NCBI GenBank assembly: GCA_900770445.1
Contig: CAAGKO010000031.1
Coordinates: 1 to 17,059 of the forward strand
DNA from: an uncultured Oribacterium sp.
GTDB taxonomy: Bacteria; Bacillota; Clostridia; Lachnospirales; Lachnospiraceae
DNA: 17,059 nt
Reading direction: 5' to 3'
Shown: one piece after another, positions 1-7,348 of the stretch
Layout: every line of letters begins with the position of its first letter
How positions within the stretch are numbered: the first letter of the stretch is position 1
Translations under genes and position numbers: made by a program
The notes under the pieces: model-generated
Database searches by the model: none
Seen by the model: the letters and a program-made list of their open reading frames with translations, nothing else
What the model was told of the DNA's origin: nothing

Positions 1-64
1 CGTGTACCGAACGGTACGCACGGTGGTGTGAGAGGACGGCGGCTAGTCACCGCCTCCTACTCGC

Positions 65-3000
65 TTACTTCGTCTTTAAATTGTTCTGCGCAACCGTCAG
101 CATCAGCTTGATACGATTCAGCTGATTGACCTCCGATGCGCCCGGATCGTAATCCACCGCGATGATGTTCGCATCCGGATGATGCCGCTTCAGCTCCTTG
201 ATGACGCCCTTCCCCACGATGTGGTTCGGGAGACAGCCGAACGGCTGCGTACAGATGATGTTCTCGACACCCTCGCCGATCAGCTCGAGCATCTCGCCCG
301 TCAGGAACCAGCCCTCACCGGTCTGATTACCGAGCGACACATATTCCCGCGCCATCTTCGCGAGCTCATGGATATCGCCAGGCGGCGTGAAGCGTGCAGA
401 CTGCGCAAACGCCTTCCGTGCGGTCTTCCGGAAGAACTCCAGCAGCGTGATCGCCGCATTGCAGAGTGTCTTGCCCTTCCAGCCGGCACCCAGATTCTCG
501 TACTTGAAATTCTGGTTGTAGAAGCAGTAGAGCAGGAAGTCCATGAGATCCGGCATGACGGCTTCCGCCCCCTCGCGCTCGAGCAGCTCCACGATATGGT
601 TGTTCGCGAGCGGCGAGAACTTGACGAGAATCTCGCCGACGATGCCGACCTTCGGCTTCCGGAGGCCCTCCTGCAGCGGCAGCACATCGAAATCATGGAT
701 GATGCCGCGCACGTTCCGTGAGAACGCACTCATCGACGAGGACTTCTTCTGAAGTGATGCGATGCAGGTCTTCACCCACTTCTGGTGCAGCGCCTCGGCA
801 GAACCCGGTGTCTGCTCATACGGCCGCGTCGCATAGAGACAGCGCATGAAGATATCACCGTAGACGACTGCCTGCATGGCCTTCGTCAGCAGCGGGAGTG
901 TGATCTTAAAGCCCGGTGTGGTCTCCATGCCATTTGCATTGAGCGAAATCACCGGAATCTGCGCCATACCGGCGTGCTCGAGGGCACGTCGGATGAAGCC
1001 AATGTAGTTGGACGCACGGCAGCCACCACCCGTCTGGGACATGATGACCGCAGTATGATCGAGATCGTACTTCCCGGAGTTCAGCGCATCCATGATCTGA
1101 CCGACGACGATGATGGACGGGTAGCAGGCATCGTTGTTCACGTACTTAAGACCCGTATCGATCGCGGTCCGGTTCGCGTTGTTCAGAACTTCGACCTTAT
1201 AGCCGCAGGCGCGGATGGCTGGCTCGATCAGCTCGAAGTGGATCGGAGACATCTGCGGGCAGAGGATGGTGTAGCCCTCGTCCTTCATGTCCTTCGTAAA
1301 GAGCTTTCGATCATAGCTGGCCGGACGCAGCGTACGCTCGTAATGCTTCTCCTCTCGGACACGGATCGCCGCGATCAGTGAACGCACACGGATACGTGCC
1401 GCACCGAGATTGTTGACCTCATCGATCTTCAGCACGGTGTAGATCTTATCGGAGCCGTTCAGGATATCCCGTACCTGATCTACGGTGACGGCATCGAGGC
1501 CGCAGCCGAAGGAGTTCAGCTGGATGAGATCGAGGTCCTCGCGGGTCTTCACGAAGGAGGCCGCGCGATAGAGACGGGTGTGGTACATCCACTGGTCGGT
1601 GACGATGAGCGGACGCTCCACCTCGCCGAGATGGGAGACGGAATCCTCGGTCAGTACCGCGAAGTTGTAGCTCGTGATCAGCTCCGGGATACCATGGTTG
1701 ATCTCCGGATCCACATGGTACGGACGACCCGCGAGCACGATGCCGCGGTGACCGGTCTCCTCCATCCAGCGGAGGGTCTCCTCGCCCTTTTTCTCCATGT
1801 CCTGATGCGCACGCTCGAGCTCTGCCCAGGCCTCATGTGCAGCCGAGCGGATCTCCTGCTCGGTGAAATTCCACTTCTTAAACTGCTCGCCGATCTTCTC
1901 GAGGGTGAGCTCGCCGACCGGACGGATCGAATCTTCGATGCGGTCCGGGTGGACGAAGACCTTCACGAGCTGCTCGGTGCAGATCTTCTCGTTCGTCAGC
2001 GCGAGGAACGGCTTCATGAAGAGGACGGAGTTGTTCTGCAGGTCCTCGACATTATTGATGATGTTCTCCGCATAGGAGGTGACCATCGGGCAGTTGTAGT
2101 GATTGCCTGCATCCGGTGTCTCGTTCCGTTCGTATGGGATGCACGGGTACCAGATGAACGTCTGACCGTGCTTCATCAGCCACTCGATGTGACCGTGTGC
2201 GATCTTCGCCGGGTAGCACTCGGACTCGGACGGGATCGTCTCGATGCCGAGCTCGTAGATCTGACGTGTGCTGGCCGGAGACAGGATGGTCCGGAACTTC
2301 AGCTCGCGGAAGAAGGTCGCCCAGAACGGATAGTTTTCGTACATGTTGAGCACACGCGGGATGCCCACCTCGCCACGCTCGGCGAGATCGATCGGGAGCG
2401 GCTCGTAATCAAACATGCGCTTCATCTTATAGGCGAAGAGGTTCGGAATATCCGACTTCGACTTCGCCTTTCCGAGACCACGCTCACAGCGGTTACCGGA
2501 GATGAAGTTCCGGCCGGCACCGAACTGGTTGATGGTCAGGACGCAGTGGTTGTTGCAGCCCTGGCAGCGTGCCATGCGGGTCGTATACTGAAGATGTATG
2601 ATGTCATCGATCGGAAGCATGCTGGTCTGCACACGGCCATAGGCGGTGAGCGGAACATCCTTTTCCTCACCCGGCTTCATCTCGCGAAGATGCGCGTTCT
2701 TCAGCTGATAACGCTCGCGTGCGATCAGTGCCGCACCGAAGGCACCCATGATGCCGGCGATATCCGGACGGGTGACATGGGCATCGAGGAGGTTCTCGAA
2801 GGCACGGAGGACGGCATCATTATAGAAGGTACCACCCTGCACGACGATGTGCTGCCCGAGATCCTTCGCGTCTGTGACCTTGATGACCTTATAGAGTGCG
2901 TTCTTGATGACGGAGTAGGCGAGGCCGGCAGAGATATCGCCGACGCTGGCGCCTTCCTTCTGCGCCTGCTTGACGTTCGAGTTCATGAACACGGTGCAGC

Positions 3001-4444
3001 GTGAGCCGAGGTCGGTTGGGTTCTTCGCATAGAGTGCCTCATGCGCGAAGTCGATCACGGAGTAGTCCAGTGAGCGGGCGAAGGTCTCGAGGAAGGAGCC
3101 ACAGCCGGAAGAGCAGGCTTCGTTAAGCTGCACCGAATCGACGGTGCCATCCTTGATGCGGATGCACTTCATGTCCTGGCCGCCGATGTCGAGGATACAG
3201 TCGACCTCCGGTTCGAAGAACGCCGCCGCATAGTAGTGGGAGATGGTCTCCACCTCGCCCTCGTCGAGCTGGAAGGCGGACTTCAGGAGCGCCTCACCGT
3301 AGCCGGTGGAGCAGCTGTAGGCGATGCGTGCGTCGGACGGCAGCAGGTCCCGGATTTCCTTCATGGACTTGATGGCCGTCGCGATCGGTGATCCTTCGTT
3401 GTTTGCATAGAACTTATAGAGAAGCTCACCCTGCTCGGAAACGAGGGCCAGCTTCGTCGTGGTGGAGCCGGCATCGATGCCGAGGAAGACATTGCCGTGA
3501 TATGTACTGAGGTCGGCTGTCTTTACGCGCGCCTGCGCATGACGCTGCGTGAATTCCTGATACTCAGCCTCGCTATGGAAGAGCGGGTCCATACGCTTGA
3601 TCTCGGTATCCATCTTTATGCCGTGACGGAGCTGCTCGATGAGAGACGTGATGGATACAGCTTCCGCGTCCTCCGGGCAGTTCAGACAGGAGCCGATCGC
3701 CGCGAAGAGATGGCTGTTCTCCGGCTCGATGATTTCGTCCCCCTGCAGATGGAGGGTGCGGATGAAAGCCTTGCGGAGCTCCGACATGAAGTGGAGCGGG
3801 CCGCCGAGGAAGGCGACATGGCCACGGATCGGCTTACCCTGTGCGAGACCGGAGATGGTCTGATTGACGACCGCCTGGAAGATAGACGCCGCGAGATCCT
3901 CACGCGCCGCACCCTCGTTGATCAGCGGCTGGATATCGGTCTTCGCGAAGACGCCGCAGCGCGCGGCGATTGGGTAGATCATCTGATAACCGGCGGCGAG
4001 ATCGTTGAGACCCGTCGCGTCGGTATGAAGGAGGGAGGCCATCTGGTCGATGAAGGAGCCCGTACCGCCGGCACAGATGCCGTTCATTCGCTGGTCGATC
4101 CCACCCTTGAAATAGATGATTTTTGCGTCCTCGCCGCCGAGCTCGATGGCCACGTCCGTATCCGGACGGTAGTCCTTGAGCGCTGTTGCGACCGCGACGA
4201 CTTCCTGACAGAAGAAAACATGCATGTGCTTGCTCAGCGTCAGTCCACCTGAACCGGTGATGACCGACGCGAGGCGGATTTCACCCAGCGTCTCCTTCGC
4301 TTCCTCGAGAATATCTGCCAGCGTGCCCTGGATATCCGCGTGATGACGGCGGTAGTCCGAGAACAGAAGCTGTTTCGCCTGATCGAGGATGGCGATCTTT
4401 ACGGTTGTAGAACCAATGTCGATTCCGAGTCTATACTCTTGCAT
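65..4444 (-). CDS. Giant acyl-CoA dehydratase activase-like protein (two ASKHA ATPase domains fused to dehydratase-like region)
   Basis: This 1459-residue protein resembles the ATP-dependent activators (HgdC/BadF/BadG family) that pass an electron to 2-hydroxyacyl-CoA dehydratases. Residues 1-260 form one ASKHA ATPase domain with the phosphate loop GIDIGSTT (7-14), ELGGEDAK (101-108) and two cysteines in cluster-ligand contexts, C124 (NGICAGGTG) and C163 (ARCGVFA). A second ATPase domain begins near residue 320 with GIDAGSTTTK, DIGGQDMK, C444 and C483 in the equivalent places. A Cys-rich patch follows (C627, C630, C634, C653), then a long C-terminal half resembling DUF2229 and HgdB-like dehydratase components, with several conserved-looking cysteines (for example in SESECYP and TQPFGCLPNH). 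Such fused proteins are common in Clostridia, but their substrate is unknown. ATG is chosen because GAGGG lies about 7 bases upstream. No dehydratase subunits or CoA-transferase are adjacent, so it is an orphan here. Family assignment is strong; function is open. Confidence 0.9.
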   Translation of the reverse strand: MQEYRLGIDIGSTTVKIAILDQAKQLLFSDYRRHHADIQGTLADILEEAKETLGEIRLASVITGSGGLTLSKHMHVFFCQEVVAVATALKDYRPDTDVAIELGGEDAKIIYFKGGIDQRMNGICAGGTGSFIDQMASLLHTDATGLNDLAAGYQMIYPIAARCGVFAKTDIQPLINEGAAREDLAASIFQAVVNQTISGLAQGKPIRGHVAFLGGPLHFMSELRKAFIRTLHLQGDEIIEPENSHLFAAIGSCLNCPEDAEAVSITSLIEQLRHGIKMDTEIKRMDPLFHSEAEYQEFTQRHAQARVKTADLSTYHGNVFLGIDAGSTTTKLALVSEQGELLYKFYANNEGSPIATAIKSMKEIRDLLPSDARIAYSCSTGYGEALLKSAFQLDEGEVETISHYYAAAFFEPEVDCILDIGGQDMKCIRIKDGTVDSVQLNEACSSGCGSFLETFARSLDYSVIDFAHEALYAKNPTDLGSRCTVFMNSNVKQAQKEGASVGDISAGLAYSVIKNALYKVIKVTDAKDLGQHIVVQGGTFYNDAVLRAFENLLDAHVTRPDIAGIMGAFGAALIARERYQLKNAHLREMKPGEEKDVPLTAYGRVQTSMLPIDDIIHLQYTTRMARCQGCNNHCVLTINQFGAGRNFISGNRCERGLGKAKSKSDIPNLFAYKMKRMFDYEPLPIDLAERGEVGIPRVLNMYENYPFWATFFRELKFRTILSPASTRQIYELGIETIPSESECYPAKIAHGHIEWLMKHGQTFIWYPCIPYERNETPDAGNHYNCPMVTSYAENIINNVEDLQNNSVLFMKPFLALTNEKICTEQLVKVFVHPDRIEDSIRPVGELTLEKIGEQFKKWNFTEQEIRSAAHEAWAELERAHQDMEKKGEETLRWMEETGHRGIVLAGRPYHVDPEINHGIPELITSYNFAVLTEDSVSHLGEVERPLIVTDQWMYHTRLYRAASFVKTREDLDLIQLNSFGCGLDAVTVDQVRDILNGSDKIYTVLKIDEVNNLGAARIRVRSLIAAIRVREEKHYERTLRPASYDRKLFTKDMKDEGYTILCPQMSPIHFELIEPAIRACGYKVEVLNNANRTAIDTGLKYVNNDACYPSIIVVGQIMDALNSGKYDLDHTAVIMSQTGGGCRASNYIGFIRRALEHAGMAQIPVISLNANGMETTPGFKITLPLLTKAMQAVVYGDIFMRCLYATRPYEQTPGSAEALHQKWVKTCIASLQKKSSSMSAFSRNVRGIIHDFDVLPLQEGLRKPKVGIVGEILVKFSPLANNHIVELLEREGAEAVMPDLMDFLLYCFYNQNFKYENLGAGWKGKTLCNAAITLLEFFRKTARKAFAQSARFTPPGDIHELAKMAREYVSLGNQTGEGWFLTGEMLELIGEGVENIICTQPFGCLPNHIVGKGVIKELKRHHPDANIIAVDYDPGASEVNQLNRIKLMLTVAQNNLKTK

Positions 4445-4879
4445 GATATACCCTCATATTACCTATATACGTTCCTGGCACCTGATTCTTATATTCATTA
4501 GAAAGATCAAAGTGTTCTGAATAGCTACCTATATTTATATAGAATAACAAAGTAGCATTGTAGCATTTAAAAAATGGGGGTTCAATCGGCATAATCATAA
4601 AACTTTTGTTAAATCGGTAACGTTTTCATCGCTTTTATTATATTTTTCTGGGCATATCTTGTGAGGTGTATGGGCATCCGTTGCCCGCCCGTCGTATCCT
4701 CTGCCTGAACGGTCAGCAGCGCTCTGCGTGGAGTGTTCGCCTTTACATATATTTCTCTTGAAAAAGAAAGGCGTAACACGTATACTTCTAGCGTATTTCA
4801 CGTTCATGATGGGTTACTAGTATCTGAATGTCGAAATTGATAATTTAATAACTGTGTGATGAACTGAAAGGAGTATATA
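4445..4879. other. AT-rich divergent intergenic region, no gene supported
   Basis: This 435-bp gap separates the leftward activase gene from the rightward rhomboid-like gene, so it should hold promoters for both. I cannot fix either one. On the minus strand the AT-rich stretch 4480-4560 has several TATA-like boxes, for example TATAAG near 4490 and TATATA near 4537, none with a good -35. It also contains the palindrome CTATATTTATATAG at 4529-4542. Small dyads occur further right: GGGCA/TGCCC near 4673-4687, and CGCCTTT/AAAGGCG between about 4739 and 4774. A 70-codon minus-strand reading frame at 4595-4807 has no ribosome binding site and no recognisable domain, so it is not called. Confidence 0.5.
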
Positions 4880-5527
4880 TTGACTTTTTATCAGAAGCTG
4901 GAGCGGAGGTTCGGGAAGTATGCGGTTCCGAATCTTATGAAGTATATCTGCGTGATTTATGTGGTGGGTTACCTCATCCAGATGTTTAATCCGCTTCTTT
5001 ATTTTTATTATCTGGATCTGGATGCGGAGGCGATTCTGCATGGTCATATCTGGCGGATCATCACCTTTATTTTCTATCCGCCATCGACGAGCTTTCTGTG
5101 GATGATCGTCGCGCTGTTCGTTTACTACAGTCTGGGGATGACGCTGGAGCGTGTCTGGGGTACGTTTAAGTATAATTTTTTCTATTTTACAGGTGTGATT
5201 CTGCTGGTGCTGTCGGCGATCCTGATTTATCTGGTGACCGGGTATTCGGTACAGCTGTATCCGACCTACATGACCTTCAGTATCTTCCTGGCGTATGCCC
5301 TGACCTTCCCGGATACGACCTTCCTTCTGTACTTCATCATCCCGATCAAGGCGAAGTGGCTGGCGATCGCAGAAGTCGTCCTGTATCTTTTCTATTTCGT
5401 GGCCCTTCCGGGCCTCGGTAACAAGGTGGCGATCCTTACGAGCCTTCTGAATGTGGCGCTGTTCTTCTTCCTGACGAATCAGAAGCCGAAGCACAGAAAC
5501 ATCTACAACATGCGGGATTTCCGCTGA
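4880..5527 (+). CDS. Rhomboid-like polytopic membrane protein, probably catalytically inactive
   Basis: This 215-residue integral membrane protein has about six predicted transmembrane helices (roughly 22-45, 60-84, 98-120, 129-144, 160-176 and 183-198). It has the look of the rhomboid superfamily: a GHIWRIITFIFYP segment (55-67) like the WRLxT region before rhomboid TM2, LERVWGTFKYNFFY (89-102) like the lE..wG..rf..yY motif, and an FP-then-IPIKxKWL region (143-161). The protease residues seem to be missing. Hand alignment on the FP motif puts YPTY (127-130) where active enzymes have GxSG, and the last helix (VAILTSLLN, 183-191) has no catalytic His. It is therefore more likely a pseudo-rhomboid than a protease. 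The start is TTG at 4880, chosen because AAAGGAG (4867-4873) sits at ideal spacing and no ATG fits. It ends in a short basic tail. Role unknown. Confidence 0.8.
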   Translation: MTFYQKLERRFGKYAVPNLMKYICVIYVVGYLIQMFNPLLYFYYLDLDAEAILHGHIWRIITFIFYPPSTSFLWMIVALFVYYSLGMTLERVWGTFKYNFFYFTGVILLVLSAILIYLVTGYSVQLYPTYMTFSIFLAYALTFPDTTFLLYFIIPIKAKWLAIAEVVLYLFYFVALPGLGNKVAILTSLLNVALFFFLTNQKPKHRNIYNMRDFR

Positions 5528-5621
5528 CACACCGCGGCGACAGATCTACGCGAAGCCACCGGTCTTTGGGCCGGAGACATGGGTATATGAAACTGCGAGC
5601 ATGCACCGGATTTCCCGGCGC

Positions 5622-5654
5622 TTGACATAAATGCCGGACACAGTACCGGCCGGT
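5622..5654 (+). promoter_or_regulatory. Possible regulatory region upstream of pyk (TTGACA and CCGG-rich dyads)
   Basis: A perfect -35 hexamer TTGACA lies at 5622-5627, but no convincing -10 follows at 16-18 bp; that spot is instead ACCGGC. The region forms a dyad GCCGG (5633-5637) / CCGGC (5646-5650), overlapped by the 10-bp palindrome ACCGGCCGGT (5645-5654). The pyk ribosome binding site follows at once (GAGGAG, 5663-5668). This could be an operator or a leader hairpin; a working promoter is uncertain. Confidence 0.3.
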
Positions 5655-5674
5655 TCTAAAAAGAGGAGAATTTT

Positions 5675-7105
5675 ATGAGAAAGACGAAGATTGTATGTAC
5701 ACTTGGACCGAATGAGAACGATTACGAGCTCATGAAGAAGCTCGCAGAGAAGATGGACGTAGCACGTTTCAACTTCTCCCATGGCAGCCACCAGGAGCAC
5801 CTCGGCCGTCTCGCACTGCTGAAGCAGGCACGTAAGGACACCGGTCGTGAGATCGCAGCGCTGCTGGACACGAAGGGACCGGAGATTCGTACCGGTGAGC
5901 TCGAGGACCACAAGAAGGTGATGCTCGAGGCGGGCAACGAAATCGTCCTGACCATCGACGAGTGCATCGGAAATGCATCTCGTGTATACATTAACTATAA
6001 CGGGCTCAATGAAGACGTCCAGGAGGGCAGCACCATCCTGATCGATGATGGCCTCATCGGTCTCAAGGTGGAGCGCGTCGAGGGTGCGGACATCCACTGC
6101 CTCATCACAAACGGTGGTGAGCTCGGTGAGAAGAAGGGTGTAAACGTCCCGAACGTCAGCATTCGCCTTCCGGGTCTGACCGAGAAGGATATCGAGGACA
6201 TCAAGTTCGGTATCGAAGAGGGCTTCGATTTCGTAGCCGCTTCCTTCGTACGTAATGCGGAGACCATCGAGCAGATTCGTGCACTGATCGACGAGGCAGG
6301 CTCCAGCATGAAGATCATCGCGAAGATCGAGTCTCAGGAGGGTCTGGATAACCTCGACGCCATCATCGCAGCAGCCGATGGTATCATGGTGGCCCGTGGC
6401 GACCTCGGTGTCGAGATCGACGCGAAGCGTCTCCCTCAGCTCCAGAAGGAGATGATCCACAAGTGTAACTTCGCAGGCAAGCTCGTCATCACCGCAACCC
6501 AGATGCTCGATTCCATGATCCGTAATCCGCGTCCGACGAGAGCGGAAGTGACCGACGTTGCAAATGCGGTTTATGACGGAACCGACGCGGTCATGCTGTC
6601 CGGTGAGACCGCAGCCGGCAAGTACCCGGTCGAGGCCCTCGATATGATGGCGTCCGTCGTCGAGTATACCGAGCAGTTCCTCGACTACACACAGTATAAG
6701 AAGCGGCACGTCGATGAGAGCACCTACGCAAACATCTCCAATGCTGTCTGCGCAGCTTCTGTCACCACTGCGAGTGAGCTTGACGCCAAGGCACTGATCG
6801 TACCGACGCTCTCCGGCTCGACCGCTAAGCTGATTTCGAAGTACCGCCCGAAGACCCACATCTATGCGATGTCCCCGAGCCAGGCGACCGTTCGCCAGAT
6901 GATGCTCCTCTGGGGCGTCACCCCGATCTGGGCGAGAAGAGCCGACACCACCGACGAACTCTTCGAGTCTTCCATGAATGAGCTCCGCGAGCGCAGCATC
7001 GTCGAGAAGGGTGATCTCTGCGTCATCACCGCCGGCGTACTCTCTCGCATGACCCGCAACCAGCCGGTGACCGCGACGAACATCATGAGAGTAATGCAAG
7101 CATAA
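5675..7105 (+). CDS. pyk: Pyruvate kinase
   Basis: This enzyme transfers phosphate from phosphoenolpyruvate to ADP, giving pyruvate and ATP, the last step of glycolysis in the cytoplasm. The 476 residues show the family signatures: an N-terminal CTLGPNEND, the substrate-binding RFNFSHG with R31, N33 and S35, LLDTKGPEIRTG (63-74), the active-site segment IIAKIESQEG with K217 and E219, the metal-binding GDLG with D243, and then ATQMLDSMIRNPRPTRAEVTD-type and MLSGETAAGKYPVEA motifs. The C-terminal regulatory domain is present, but the extra PEP-utiliser-like domain of Bacillus-type enzymes (about 580 residues) is absent. ATG at 5675 is preceded by GAGGAG about 6 bases upstream. A good intrinsic terminator lies about 160 bp downstream, beyond an unusual hairpin-rich element, so the gene is probably transcribed alone. 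Confidence 0.97.
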   Translation: MRKTKIVCTLGPNENDYELMKKLAEKMDVARFNFSHGSHQEHLGRLALLKQARKDTGREIAALLDTKGPEIRTGELEDHKKVMLEAGNEIVLTIDECIGNASRVYINYNGLNEDVQEGSTILIDDGLIGLKVERVEGADIHCLITNGGELGEKKGVNVPNVSIRLPGLTEKDIEDIKFGIEEGFDFVAASFVRNAETIEQIRALIDEAGSSMKIIAKIESQEGLDNLDAIIAAADGIMVARGDLGVEIDAKRLPQLQKEMIHKCNFAGKLVITATQMLDSMIRNPRPTRAEVTDVANAVYDGTDAVMLSGETAAGKYPVEALDMMASVVEYTEQFLDYTQYKKRHVDESTYANISNAVCAASVTTASELDAKALIVPTLSGSTAKLISKYRPKTHIYAMSPSQATVRQMMLLWGVTPIWARRADTTDELFESSMNELRERSIVEKGDLCVITAGVLSRMTRNQPVTATNIMRVMQA

Positions 7106-7252
7106 TCCATGAGAGGGCCGTCCGTAGGACGGAGCGGCGCATGGATGCCCCCGGGCGGCGAGGCCGTTTTGCCGGCCTGCCGGCAAAATCAAGCGACAAT
7201 GCCCGCGCCGGAGGCGCATTGCATGGCATTGTCTCCTTGTAATCCATGAGAG
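7103..7252. repeat. GC-rich multi-hairpin element flanked by 13-bp direct repeats
   Basis: The sequence TAATCCATGAGAG occurs at 7103-7115, overlapping the pyk stop codon, and again at 7240-7252. Between the copies lie stacked hairpins: ATCCATG (7105-7111) with CATGGAT (7140-7146) enclosing CCGTCC/GGACGG (7118-7132); TTTTGCCGGC/GCCGGCAAAA (7167-7188); and GACAATGCC/GGCATTGTC (7195-7233) enclosing GCGCC/GGCGC. The arrangement suits a small non-coding insertion (REP- or MITE-like) with a target duplication, or a structured RNA in the pyk 3' untranslated region. No reading frame inside it is supported. It separates pyk from its terminator. Confidence 0.65.
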
Positions 7253-7262
7253 ACCTGAATTT

Positions 7263-7294
7263 ATACTTGCCATAACCGGCAAGTATTTTCTTTT
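7263..7294 (+). terminator. Rho-independent terminator of pyk
   Basis: ATACTTGCC (7263-7271) pairs perfectly with GGCAAGTAT (7278-7286) around a 6-base loop, and is followed by TTTTCTTTT. This 9-bp stem with a T-rich tail ends the pyk transcript before lysA. Confidence 0.85.
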
Positions 7295-7348
7295 ATAAAT
7301 CGTCTGTATTAAGATTTGACATTAGATTTTACAAACGTGGAGGAAACC

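Noticed and set aside
1..64. Possible terminator for the activase gene: GGCGG/CCGCC (38-54), and palindrome GTACCG/CGGTAC (4-17).
   Set aside because: Neither stem is followed by a T-tract on the minus strand, and the window edge cuts the region, so termination cannot be argued.
4595..4807. A 70-codon minus-strand frame in the activase-rhomboid gap.
   Set aside because: No ribosome binding site before its ATG, no recognisable domain, and mixed low-information composition.
4817..5530. A 237-codon minus-strand frame opposite the rhomboid-like gene.
   Set aside because: It mirrors a clear membrane protein with a good ribosome binding site; its own translation is His-, Gln- and Arg-rich with no family features.
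5546..7282. A 578-codon open frame on the minus strand opposite pyk, and similar long frames opposite aspS (10231-11991), lysA (7322-8740), the methyltransferase gene (13549-14589) and the activase gene (1580-3004, plus strand).
   Set aside because: Their translations are compositionally odd (rich in Arg, His, Leu, Val, Asp), have no domain motifs or proper ribosome binding sites, and overlap genes with clear family signatures. They arise from the biased codon use of the real genes.
7106..7315. Lysine riboswitch upstream of lysA.
   Set aside because: The hairpins do not fit the conserved lysine aptamer, and they lie before the pyk terminator, in the upstream transcript.
7316..7348. Upstream TTG start for lysA adding 11 residues.
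   Set aside because: There is no ribosome binding site before TTG 7316, whereas ATG 7349 follows GTGGAGG at proper spacing and the conserved protein begins there.
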